Origin: Closterium sp. Naga37s-1
Lineage: Eukaryota > Streptophyta > Zygnematophyceae > Desmidiales > Closteriaceae
Length of the DNA stretch: 64,000 nt
Assembly: GCA_947471745.1 (NCBI GenBank)
Contig: CANJKZ010000115.1
Coordinates: 62,001-126,000 of the forward strand
Direction: 5' to 3'
Made by a program: the position numbers and the translations under genes. The notes below the pieces were generated by a model. It had not been told where the DNA came from. It was given only the letters and a program-made list of their open reading frames with translations, and ran no database searches. Below are positions 9,005-19,167 of the stretch, one piece after another. Position 1 is the first letter of the stretch, and each line of letters starts with the position of its first letter.

Positions 9005-12000
9005 TTACTGCGAGTCGATAAGCAAGTCAGGCCAAGTAGGCACAAGGCATAGAACAGTACAGAAACGCTGATTATAACAAGGCTGAAGTGCCTTGGTGAA
9101 GATATCAGCAGTGTTGGCCCGAGAGGCCACGTAAGCAAGACGAAGCCGACCACGCTGCTGCAACTCTCGAGCAAGGAAGTAGTGCAGAGTGATGTGCTTC
9201 GTTCTTGTCAGTAGAGCTACACTGTGAGATCCCCGATCGATCCTAAGGGGGGTTACAGGCGCGTTTGCCTGGGGGGTTATGGGCGCACTGACCCGCAACT
9301 GAAACAAGCCCTTTTATCCCAATGGTCTAGTGGCTGGGATTCTGACATGGTATCAGAGTGGTCTCGGGTTCGAATCCCGGTGTATGCACATGTAGGCCGT
9401 TGCCACTGTGCTCAGTCCTGGGCCTCCCAGTGTGGGGGGGTGTCAGTAGAGCTACACTGTGAGATCCCCGATCGATCCTAAGGGGGGTTACAGGCGCGTT
9501 TGCCTGGGGGGTTATGGGCGCACTGACCCGCAACTGAAACAAGCCCTTTTATCCCAATGGTCTAGTGGTTGGGATTCTGACAGTTCTGTGCTCCAGTCTG
9601 TGCTCCTGACACAAGGCAATCATGGCCTTGTTGTCGACGTACAGAACTGGAGGAGAACGAGGCGGCTCGCCCAAGTCGGCCAGCAGGTAGGTGAGCCAGC
9701 GTAACTCCTGTGCAGCCATGGCCCCGGCGTAGATCTCAGCCTCACAACTAGAACTGAGAACAGAAGACGAGCGGGTAGACCGCCAAGAAACAGAGCCGGA
9801 ACCAAGGCTGAAGGAGTAACCCTGTGACGACCGCTGCGTAGCCAAGTCGTCAACCCAAGAAGCGTCTACGTGACCAGTGAGGACAACATGAGCCCGTCCT
9901 CCAAGCACGAGCCCCATGCCCGATGTACTGCACAAGTAGCGCATCACCCTCTTAGCGGCCTCCCAGTGCTCTGGTCGGTGTCTCCCGGGCGCAACGTAGC
10001 GAGCCAGGATGCTAAGAGGGTAAGCAAGGTGAGGTCGAGTGCAGGTCATCAGGTACATGAGGCAGCCCACAAGCTCTGGATACGGGCCACTCGGCTCTAC
10101 GGATTCATCCGAAGGCAGAGCTGAGAGCGAGTGACCGGTAGGCAGAGGAGTGGACTGTGGCGAGGAGTACGTGAAGCGGAAGCGCTGAAGGACCTGCTGC
10201 ACCATGTGTGACTGAGTCAAGGTAATGGTGCGCTGTGCTCTGTCCCGGGTGATCTGCAAGCCAAGATAGCTGCGCAGCTCACCCAAGTCTGTGCACGTGT
10301 GTCTCTTCTGCAGCTCCGACTTCACGTGGGCGAGTCCCTCAGTGCCAGCAGTGGCAAAGACCAAGTCGTCGACGTACACGAGGATGTAGAACGGCGGCAG
10401 CGAAGTGTCAGTGCGTAGAAACAGCGACGGGTCAGCAGTAGAAGGAGCAAACCCAAGAGCCGCAAGAGTCGTCCTCAGTGTGTCGTGCCACTCGCGAGGC
10501 GCCTGGCGGAGACCGTAGACTGGCCGCCGGAGGCTCCATTGGGTACCTGCAGGAAACAACCCAGTGAAGCCAGGTGGGCGGCGCAGCCAGATCTCCTCGT
10601 GTAGGCTGCCCTGTAGGAAGGCTGTGCTGAAGTTAAGAGAGTGAAGCTCGTAGTCACGCTGTGCGGCAACGTGCAGCAGCACCCGAAGAGTGGTCATCTT
10701 CGGGGTAGGGGAGAAGGTCTGGAAGAAGTCAACTCCCTGACGATGACTGAAGCCTCGAGCAACGTAACGCGCCTTGAAGACAGGCGGAGAACCCGGCGGC
10801 CGCTTCACCCTGAAAATCCACATGCCACTGACGATGTTCGCCCCAGGAGGGGGAACCTCGTCGACGTAGGTGCCTGTGGACTTCCAGGAAGCCATCTCTG
10901 CGTCCATGGCTGTCTGCCGCTGAGAGGAGTAGGGACCCTCAATCGCCTCTGCGTAAGAGCGCGGGGTCGGGATGTCTGGTTCATCCGGGTCTCCCTCAGG
11001 TGCAATCAGCATGGATACGAGATGAGGTAAAGCAGCTGCAAAACACTCAAAGTCCTCCTGTCTGTCCTCAAGGACGTCCGTGCCAAGAGCACACTCACCC
11101 CCGACGGACGGAGGACAGACAGACTCAGACCCAGCAACAAGACTAGCAGCGTAGTCAAGGCAACGGGCGGCAGCAAAGTCAACCAGCTCAGCAACTAGGG
11201 CAGACGCAGTAGTGGACTCAAACGAAGGGTCAGTGAATACAGTGGCTAGAAGACGCGTGACAGTAGGACTGGCAGCACGAGCAAGGTCTGACGGCGGGTC
11301 AGGAACGTCAGGAAGAGAGGACGCAGGAGGAGACGGCAGAGGGACACGCAGTGGAACAGAGGAAGGACGAAGTGCCATCTGGTGCGTGCCTGGGAGAGGG
11401 GGGGGATGCGGACGTGGAACACGACTACCAGTGCGACCAGCGTGAACAGGTGACGCAGGACGAGACTCAGGCTCACGACGCTCCGCAAGACCTCCTGTCG
11501 GCCCAGTGTAAGGAGAAGGAGCAGGCAGTGGGGAGGCTCGCTGTAACTGCGACTGCGACCGGTCAGGCGGTGGACACAGTAAGGGAGGAGTAGAGCCAGT
11601 AGAAGGCGGGAGACCAAGAACCTGCTGAAGCAGGGGAACAAAGTACGGCCGCGGCCGCGCAGCGCCTCCAGAACCAGCACCGACAGCACCAGTACCCCCA
11701 GCTCCAAGGTCTCCAGATCCAACGCCTGCAGTACCACCAGCTCCAGCACCTCCAGCTCCAGCAGCTCCAGCGCCAACGCCGACAGCACCTCCAGCTCCAG
11801 CAGCTCCAGAACCTCCAGCTCCAACTCCTGCAGCACCACCAGCTCCAGCAGCTCCAGTACCTCCAGTACGAGCACCTCCGGGACCAGTGGCTCCAGCAAC
11901 TCCAGCAGCTCCAGCGCCATCGCCGGCAGCACCTCCAGCTCCAGCAGCTCCAGTACCTCCAGCTCCAACTCCAGCAGCACTAGTGGCTCCAGCAGCTCCA

Positions 12001-15000
12001 GTACCTCCAGTACGAGCACCTCCGGGACCAGTGGCTCCCGCAACTCCAGTAGCTCCAGCAGCTCCAGTACCTCCAGTACCAGCGGCTCCAGTACCTCCAG
12101 TGGCCGACCCCCCAGCTCCAGCAGCTCCCCTGCGAAGTCTGCAGCGACGAGCAAACCACTCGCGCAGCTGCGGTGGAGAGAGAGGCTCCCGCCTCGACGA
12201 TGCACCTGTAGGACCTCCAGCAGACTCAGCACCCCCAGGCTCAGCACCCCCAGTCTCAGCACCCCCAGGCTCCGCACGCTCAGGCTCAGCACCCCCAGGC
12301 TCCGCACGCGCAGGCTCAGCACCCCCAGCAGCACCAGAGTCGACAGCGACCTCGACAGGCTCGACAGGGTCTACCTGAGACACACCTGAGGGAGCAGGAC
12401 CCTGAGGGGGGAGGGGGTCTACCGGAGGAGGACCTGGTGCAAGGATGAGCGGCGGGGGGGGGAGCGGGGCAGTGCGGTAGGGGAAGAGAAGGTAAAAGGG
12501 AACCGACTCGTCGAACGTGACGTCCTGAGAAGGCAGGACACGGCGCGAGGTGGGGTGGTAAAACTGCCAGCCAGGCGCGTCAGGGGGAAAACCAAGGAAG
12601 ACGCAGGGAATGGCGCGGGCGGAGAGCTTATTCACGGATGTATCGCGGACAAAGGCACGAGATCCCCAGACCCGGAACACCGACGCATCGCCAACCTCTC
12701 CCGTCCAACGCAGTATCGGCGAGGTCTCCGGCAAGGAGACACGGGGCCAGAGGTTGAGCTGATGCGCAGCGTACCGGACCGCAAACGGCCACAGAAAATG
12801 GGGGGCAGCCGCATGGATCATGGAGGTACGAGCGACCTCCATGACTAAGCCAATGCGGCGCTCAGCAACCCCATTCTGCTGCGGACAGGCCGGAAGCGTG
12901 AACGACTGGCGAATGCCCTCCCCACGACAAAAGTCCCGCAAGAGGTCGGAGGAAAACTCACCACCTCTGTCAGAGTGCAGACGCAGGACGGGAAGGTCCG
13001 TCTCGAACCGCTCGCGGAGCTGGAGACGAACAGCGCGGATCCAAGGGATCAAAACATCAGGGACCTCCCCCTTGCGGCGCAAGGGGAAGACCGTGGTGTA
13101 ACGCGTGTAGTCGTCGACAACCAGCAAAAAGTACCGCTCGTAGCCCTGTCCACGGACGCGGGCTGGGCCCCACACGTCCATGTGGAGAGTCTGCAGGGGA
13201 GCAGTCGTCGGGGGAAACTCAAAGGAGTGAGGAGCGGCGCGCTGCCGCCCCTCGACACAGGGAAGACAGGGAGGGGCAGGCGAGGGTGGGAGGGGAGGCA
13301 GAGTCCTGGGAAGACCAGAGACAAGGAGACGAGAGTGCATACCACGAAGGCGCTGCACTGAGGGGTGACCAAGACGGTGGTGCCAAAGGAGGGTCTGGTG
13401 CGACAGAGCGCGACACGAGCAGGGGGCTGCTAGCTGACCTGACGCAGACGCAGACGCAGCTACCTGAGGAGACACAGTAGTCAGTGTGTACAGACTCGAG
13501 CCAGGCGCACGGGTGAACGTGGCCAGGTGCCGGCCAGTCCGGGAGCACGTACAGATCGCCACACGCTGTCCTCCTGGAGTAAAGGTGTCAACCCATACAT
13601 CCTGAAGGACGGCGTTGCTCACCAAGTTCGCAGAAAACGAGGGGAGGTGAAGACCTGACAGTGAGCCAGACGGGACCGCCGGACACGGGAGAACAGTGGA
13701 GGAACGAGCAAGGACTGGGCCCCCAGAGGGGTCAGCCAGAGAGACAGCAACAGGTGCAGGGAGCGGTGTGACTGTGGTACTGTCGCGAAAGAAACAGCGG
13801 GAAGCACCTGAGTCAAGCATGAAGGTGTGCAAGGCCTCAGCAGGCGCAGTACCAGAGAGAGCAGACTCACCAGCACCTAGAGCAGCAGACTCACTGGCAC
13901 CTAGAGCAGCAGACTCACCAGCACCTAGAGCAGCGACCTCTATACCCGGGTCGGGCGGCATACACAGGTAACAGTCACCCTCAGCACTAGCAGTCAATGC
14001 ATACATGGCAGAAAGGATAGCATCATAATCAAAAGCAAAGATGTCTACGCCCTGCTTAAGCAGGTCTCCCCAGCGAGGGAGCTCAGCCGCGTCGGGAAAC
14101 TCTGTGCGGAAGGCGTCGGTAAGACGAGAGAAGCAGCGGTGCTGGGTGTGGAACTTGCCGCATGTCTGACCAGTGCGGTCACCTGTGCGAATGACATACA
14201 GGCAGGGACCACTACCCCAAGCCACCCCACGCCGAGCAAACCACTCACGTAGCTCCTGGGGCGAAAGCTGACGCTGCCACTGCTGCCTCTGACCACCGCC
14301 AAGGCCTCCCCTCTGACTGGTACCACCCCGGCCGCCTCCACTGCCACCGCCTCCACTCCCACTGCCGCCTCCACCGCCGCCGCCACTACCGCCACCGCCG
14401 CCACCACCGCCGCCACCTACACCTCCACCCCCACCACCACTCCCTCCGCCACCGTCGCCCCCTCCACCGCCTCCACCGCCCCCACCACCGCCTCCACCTC
14501 TGCCGCCCCCACCACTCCTGCCCCTGCCGTTGTGGCGCCTCCCACTAGGGGCAGACGCAGCTCCTACCTCCTCAGCACGAAGGTAGTCAACAGCTGCAGC
14601 AGAGGCGACTGAGGGGAGAAGAGGGGAAGGCGAACACCCCTCAAAGAAGGGAGTGCGGGGAGTGCCACGAGAAGCGCCTACAGCAACTATGCTAGACTCA
14701 GCTGCTAGGAGGTGCTTCTCGAGCAGGTCGACAGTGAGGTCGGTGGGGTCGAGGGCTAGAAGGAGGTCCCTGACTGCAGTGAGAGAGTTAGGGAGGCGGG
14801 TGACTATGAAGTAGAGAGTGATGTACATAGGAGGAGGGTTCTTGGTGAGAAACTCGGCGGGAAGCGCAGCGCGGTAGCGAGTGTCACTAGTGCGAAGGTG
14901 AGTGACTAGGTCGGCTTCTGTGGCAAAGTCGGACAGCTCTGGGAACAGGTAGGGCAGGAGAAGGCGGCCTAGAGCAGCAGTGGCCGGGGAGGAGTAACGA

Positions 15001-15284
15001 GCGACTACAGTGTCGTACGGTGCTTTCATTGTCTTATGTTGTCCGGCTAACGGCAGGTGGTTGCGAACGGCTAGACGAGCAGCAGCGTCACGAATAAGCC
15101 ACTATGAACGAGTCGTACTGTCAGCTGTGGCGGCAGGCGCGAGAGAGGCGCCAGACGTGAGGTCAAACAGGGAAACACCGTCCTTGGAATCGCTCAGTAA
15201 GAACAGCTGTAAGTCGTCGAGCCACGCATCGAACTCTATCGGGCGGCCCTCCGGATCGAACGTGAGGACATTGAGCGAGGCCAT
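9005..15284 (-). pseudogene. copia-A gag-pol polyprotein, inactivated
   Basis: Gag starts at the ATG at 15284 ([13 protein letters not shown]). Only one stop, TAG at 15104-15102, interrupts the frame before the TRIM; the copia-B paralogue has CAG (Gln) there. In order: gag; a Gly-rich tract of mostly Gly codons (about 14300-14530); an expanded zinc-knuckle motif; protease (LDSGASRC); the integrase HHCC region (HHRLGHPS, CLPC); the integrase core with MDVWGP, HSDRGGEF and NGVAERR supplying D, D and E; a long Ala/Gly/Glu-repeat linker; reverse transcriptase with YVDD near 10370; and RNase H. Reverse-transcriptase motif A reads LNFSTAFLQG where copia enzymes normally have LD--TAFL, so a catalytic Asp is Asn (codon 10634-10632). 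The RNase H C-terminus (about 9204-9005) lies beyond the TRIM. With the nonsense codon, motif-A change, TRIM and lost LTR, the copy is non-functional. Confidence 0.85.
9206..9582. mobile_element. Complete TRIM/SMART element (miniature LTR retrotransposon), 377 bp
   Basis: Two 142-bp direct repeats (9206-9347 and 9441-9582) begin TGTCAGTAGAG, end GATTCTGACA and differ at one base. Directly after the left LTR is TGGTATCAGAG (9348-9358), an exact initiator-Met tRNA primer-binding sequence. Directly before the right LTR is a G-rich GTGGGGGGG tract acting as polypurine tract, which puts the element in plus orientation. A 5-bp target duplication GTTCT flanks it (9201-9205, 9583-9587). Removing the element and one GTTCT restores the RNase H frame of copia-A (LEHR joined to TKHI). 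Nothing is encoded, so it must move with proteins supplied in trans. One LTR difference implies a recent insertion. Confidence 0.92.
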
Positions 15285-15299
15285 AGCGGGCAGAGCGGA

Positions 15300-16080
15300 C
15301 GGGCGCGCTAGCAGCAGAGCAGCACGCAGGCAAGGCAAGGCAGGGCAGCGCTGCAGCAAGCGGCGTGCGGCAGGGCAGGGCGCGTGGCAGGGCAGGGCGC
15401 TCGACGGCTAGGCGCGCGGGCAAGGCAGGACGGCGCGGCGGCGCGGCGTGCGGGCAGGGCAGGGCGCGCGGCGGCGCGGCGCGCGGGCAGGGCAGGGCGC
15501 GCGGCGGCGCGGCACGCGGGCAGGGCAGGGCGCGTTGCGGCGCGGCGCGCAGGCAGGGCAGGGCGTGCGGCGGCGCGGCGCGCGGGCAGGGCAGGGCGCA
15601 CGGCGGCGCGGCGCGCGGGCAGGGCAGGGCGCGTTGCAGGCAGCGCGCGCGGGCAGGGCTCTCGGCGGGCAGGGCGCGCGGCAAGCAGGGCGTGCGGCTG
15701 GCAGCGCGCGCGGGCAGGGCACACGGCGGGCAGGGCGCGTGGCGAGTAGGGCGCGCGGCGGGCAGGGCGCGCGGCGGGCAGGGCGCTCGGCGGGCAGGGC
15801 TCGCGGCGGGCAGGGCGCTCGGCAGATAGCGCGCGCGAGCAGGGCGCGCGGCGGGCAGGGCGCGCGGCGGGCAGGGCGCGCGGGCAGGGCGCGCGACGGG
15901 CAGGGCGCGCGGCAGGCAGGGCGCGTTGCTCGACAGCGAGCGACGCGCGGGCAGGGCAGTGCGCGCAGAAGCAAGCAGCGCGCGGGCAGGGCAGGGCAGG
16001 GCGTGCGCGACAGCGCGACGCAGGGCAGGGCAGGGCGGCGCGACGCTAACAGGGCGGCGCGACTCGTGGGGTAGCGCAAT
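15300..16080 (-). repeat. GC-rich minisatellite leader of copia-A
   Basis: The untranslated leader between primer-binding site and gag consists of tandem repeats: a period of about 33 bp (GCGCGCGGGCAGGGCAGGGC-type) around 15440-15650, then a 16-bp period (GCGCGGCGGGCAGG-type) around 15690-15910. Open Arg/Ala/Gly-rich frames on both strands are by-products of the repeat, not genes. Confidence 0.8.
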
Positions 16081-16132
16081 TCGGTGGGCCCTAAAAAAAA
16101 TCGGTCCTAGGCTAGGACCTGCTCTGAAACCA

Positions 16133-16265
16133 TGTCAGAAATAATGAACAGGAATGTGTGAACTAGCAGCAGGATGGGTACAAGTAGGAAACCCTAATTG
16201 GGTTGTACCTCTTATGGGCTACCCCACTACAGCCTAAACAATAAGCAGCACATATAAGTTTGACA
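16133..16265 (-). repeat. copia-A 5' LTR (133 bp) with adjacent primer-binding site
   Basis: On the plus strand it begins TGTCAGAAATAATG and ends AAGTTTGACA. It aligns with the LTRs at 18737-18877 and 32955-33082 through GGAATGTGTGAACTAG and CTACAGCCTA-type blocks. The primer-binding site, read on the minus strand, abuts it at 16132. The flank after the LTR is AAGCT (16266-16270); a matching left flank was not found. Confidence 0.8.
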
Positions 16266-16968
16266 AAGCTTTATCTTATTCGTTGATTCGTGAAGTTTGA
16301 CTGAGCCAGAATTATCGCTGAGGCTGAAAGTTCATACAAATCAGTGCATGAAACAAAACCCACGGCTAAAATATAATTTCTCGCGATAATTTGGTTGGTT
16401 TTGTGCCTACAGGGGCAGCCAGCGAAGATATTTGTACACCATGTTTCCTGCTGTCAGCGGCGCACGCACATACAGCACAACATCAAATTTTCAGCTCGCT
16501 CCACACCACACGCGTCACCGTCAACTTCACTCACATGCGCCAAGTGTTGTGCTTGCATATGCTTGGTCGAAAACAGTGGCGCGAGCAACTGTTTTTCTCG
16601 CGCCACTTGCGTTTGCTAGCCACTTGCAAAAGTCAAACGCGGCCCACATTGTGCAGCCTCTGTCCCAGCAGCTCGCTCCACGCCACGCGTGCCACCGCCA
16701 TATTCGCCAAGTTGTTCTGCGACTGTACAGTACAGTGTTGCACCACCAGCCATTTGCAGCTGACAGCGACGTGCTGCCCATTTCCTCTTGCCCCCTTGCA
16801 ACATTCCCACTCTCCACTTGCGGCCTACCGAACTATCTCCTCTCGCTAAAACAAGAAAGGAAGAAGAGGAAAGAAACAAAAACGCAACTCTGATTTGAGT
16901 TTCCCAACCCTGAGAGCCTAGGGTTGCTATTTTTTCAACACTAAAAATATTTAACAGGCTCAGACTAG
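16266..16968. other. Intergenic sequence with a diverged internal duplication and a hairpin
   Basis: Two related blocks (near 16495-16555 and 16670-16725, sharing CAGCTCGCTCCAC) form a diverged duplication. An 11-bp perfect inverted repeat AGTGGCGCGAG (16575-16585) / CTCGCGCCACT (16597-16607) with an 11-base loop lies between them. No supported gene; open frames of about 150 codons on the plus strand show no recognisable domain. Confidence 0.5.
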
Positions 16969-17580
16969 CTAGTTTGCGGCCGAAGTCCCGTCAGAGTAAA
17001 AAATAATTAGGGGGGTCAAAATCAGAGTGCCGTTTTTTGAAACGTCAGCCCTGGACGCAATAGTAGTCGTCACGGCTGGACTAGTGACTACACAAGCACC
17101 TACATTCAAAGCACAAGTACATACACTAGCAACAGGCAAAGGTCCTAAGCTAGGTGCACGCAAACCAAAAGATCCATACGTGACAGAATAAGCAGCATCC
17201 ATAGACATACCAAACACATGGTAACCACTACGAGACAGACCGGGCCAAATCGGGGGCCTCGAGTCAGGCCCAAAACGCTCACGGTAGAGGTCGTCGAGGC
17301 GACTGTAGCAGCGCTGTGCAGAGTGGTCAGGACGCCAGCAGGTAGTGCCAGCAACATGGCCAGTCAGGATCCGGTAATGGCAGGGGCCGACGTCGCGGCC
17401 ATCGCGACGAGCCCCCCAGCTGGCTGGGCCGCTACTGCAGCCAACGCTATCCAAACCACCAGGCCCCCACTGCTGCTGAGGGCGCCACTGCTGCTGAGGG
17501 CGCCACGGCTGCTGAGGTTCCCACTGCTGAAACTGCCGCTGCTGCTGTCCCTGCTGCTGCAGAACCCTAACGGGCGCCAT
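16969..17580 (-). pseudogene. copia-C gag fragment with variant zinc knuckle
   Basis: A 203-codon frame. After a Gln/Trp/Pro-rich tract (RPQQQWRPQQQWGP) comes CHYRILTGHVAGTTC-WRPDH-SAQRC, equivalent to the expanded Cys-Cys-His-Cys region of copia-A and copia-B, followed by YSRLDDLYRERFG as in the relatives. The frame stops before any protease Asp motif; the last 30 or so residues are unlike the relatives and probably lie past the truncation point. Confidence 0.65.
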
Positions 17581-17639
17581 GGTAAAGGCTATATGGGCGT
17601 AGGAGCGGCACGCTAGGAGAAGCTAGAGCTAGACACTGC

Positions 17640-17930
17640 CAGAACGAGGAAACGCCAGGCTAGGAACTACTGGCGCTAGGAGCAGCTGGAGCGGGGAGCG
17701 GCTGGAGCTAGGCACGTCTGGAGCAAGGCACGGCTGGAGCAAGGCACGGCTGGAGCAAGGCACGGCTGGATCAAGGCACAGCTGGAGCAAGGCACGGCTG
17801 GAGCAAGGCACGGCTGGAGAAAGGCACGGCTGGAGCAAGGCACGGCTGGAGCTAGGCACGGCTGGAGCTAGGAGTGGCTGGAGGTAGGAGCGGCTGGAGC
17901 AAGGCACGGCTGGAGCTAGGAACAGCTAGA
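17640..17930 (-). repeat. 16-bp minisatellite in the copia-C leader
   Basis: Tandem copies of GGAGCAAGGCACGGCT and close variants on the plus strand. It occupies the same place, between primer-binding site and gag, as the unrelated GC-rich repeats in copia-A and copia-B. A second loose GGCGGCT-rich repeat lies at about 18110-18300. Confidence 0.8.
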
Positions 17931-18736
17931 GCGATACTAGGAACTACCGACGAAGAGACACCAGCCTAGGAACAGTCGGCTACGCAAGGCGGGCTAGGAA
18001 CGCCAGTCGGGGCACAAAACCGAAACTATGCCAGGAAAAGTGACTGCGGCTGCTCGCCGCTGTTAGGGATGCCAAAGGCAGGAGGCGTGCACGAGACAGT
18101 GGGCACTGGTGGTACTGTGGGCGGCTATGGGCGGCAATAGGCCAAAAATGGGCGGAATTAGGCGGTGGTGGGCGGCTAGGAGGGGCTGTGGGCGGCTGGG
18201 AGAGGCTGTGGGCGGCAGAAAGAGGCTGTGGCCGGCTGGGATGAGCTGTGGGCAGCTGGGAAGAGTTGTGGGCGGCTGGTGGCTGCTGCTGGCGGCTAGT
18301 TCCAGCTAGTGCGCTCGCGCTAGATCTTCTGCTGGCTGCGTGTAATGCAGCCGTGCGGAGCTGCGTGCGGGCAGCATGTGGAGAGTGGCGTGCGCAGCGC
18401 TGAGCGTTCGTGGCTGCTGGGGCAGGCAGGCTGGCTGAGGCAGACAGAACGGGCCCGCGGGGGCCTTCCTGAGCGTGACTAAACGGGGCCCACGGAGGCC
18501 TGGTAAACGCCACTAAACAGGGCCTACGGGGGGCTGTGGGCCGGCTGTGGCAGCCTCGTGCGCGGCCCTTGCTGCTGTGCGTGCGCGGTTGTTGCTGTGC
18601 ACGTGCGCGCACAGCAGCTGGCTGGGGCGTGCGTTCTGGCGGCCTAGGAGGGACGTGACGGCTGGAGGGGAGGGAAGCTAAAGACTTGGGCGGTTTGGGA
18701 ACAATCTAGGCCTAGGAACTTAAGCGTGTGATACCA

Positions 18737-18877
18737 TCTCATAGATAGCAAGCGGAAGTGATATCGACTAATAGGGGAAGGGGTAGTACAAGTTAAGTGT
18801 GTAGAGAAACATGTACCCTCTACTGTGAACCTCACTGTAGCCTAGAAGTCTAACAAACGCATAAACAACATTTGACA
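18737..18877 (-). repeat. copia-C LTR (141 bp)
   Basis: On the plus strand it begins TCTCATAGATAG (TG mutated to TC) and ends CATTTGACA. The block CCTCACTGTAGCCTA matches the solo LTR at 32955-33082 and the copia-A LTR. The primer-binding site TGGTATCACAC abuts it on the minus strand. Confidence 0.7.
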
Positions 18878-18942
18878 GTTGTCCAGTCGCCCATTTGCAT
18901 CATACGGTATTACCGTAAGCCCCGTGTTACGGCAAAAAAACC

Positions 18943-18965
18943 GGGGGGGGGGGGGGGGGGGGGGG
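18943..18965. repeat. G23 homopolymer
   Basis: An unbroken run of 23 G followed by more G-rich sequence, in the spacer between copia-C and the NusG-like gene (18878-19167). It has G-quadruplex potential on the plus strand. Run lengths may be inaccurate in an assembly. Nothing else is recognisable in that spacer. Confidence 0.85.
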
Positions 18966-19167
18966 AGGGAGGGGGAGGGAGTGGGGGGCTATCCGGACCG
19001 GAGGAGCGCGTAACAGGCAAGTAAAAAAAACTTTTTACCATTACATCGGATCGAGAAACACTACAACTGCTTGTTCCTATGCCCATATCATCCGATCCGA
19101 TGAGGCACTCGAGGGACGCGTCCAATCCACGCAAGTGTCTCTCAGCCAAGTGTGCTGCCATGCCACA

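Larger units (their letters stand above)
9005..16265 (-). mobile_element. Ty1/copia retrotransposon copia-A, 5' LTR present, 3' LTR missing
   Basis: Reading on the minus strand: 5' LTR (16265-16133, ends TG/CA), a primer-binding site TGGTTTCAGAG directly after it (16132-16122) that is close to the initiator-Met tRNA complement, a GC-rich repeat leader (16080-15300), a gag-pol frame from 15284, and the RNase H end near 9005. Domain order protease, integrase, reverse transcriptase, RNase H is that of Ty1/copia. A TRIM element (9206-9582) interrupts RNase H. No 3' LTR is found; sequence passes straight into a gypsy gag fragment near 9000, so the 3' end was lost. Confidence 0.85.
16969..18877 (-). 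mobile_element. Truncated Ty1/copia element copia-C (5' LTR, leader, gag 3' part)
   Basis: On the minus strand: LTR (18877-18737), a primer-binding site TGGTATCACAC directly after it, about 1.1 kb of repetitive leader, then a gag zinc-knuckle region (17580-16969). Layout and sequence match copia-A and copia-B. Protease, integrase, polymerase, RNase H and the 3' LTR are absent, and the left boundary is not sharply defined. Confidence 0.7.

Noticed and set aside
9319..9390. A tRNA gene suggested by GGTCTAGTGG and GGTTCGAATCC
   Set aside because: No acceptor or anticodon stem forms a full cloverleaf, and the segment spans the LTR/primer-site junction of the TRIM. It is kept only as a promoter-like finding.
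11246..12334. Leu/Glu/Val-rich 362-codon minus-strand frame and Ala/Pro-rich plus-strand frames
   Set aside because: They are alternative-frame readings of the repetitive linker between integrase and reverse transcriptase of copia-A.
15360..16080. Arg/Ala/Gly-rich frames of 120-220 codons on both strands
   Set aside because: They are translations of the GC-rich leader minisatellite of copia-A; no frame is favoured and none extends into gag with a credible start.
16391..16893. Overlapping plus-strand frames of about 150 codons
   Set aside because: Two frames of equal length cover the same DNA without recognisable domains, and the underlying sequence is a diverged duplication.
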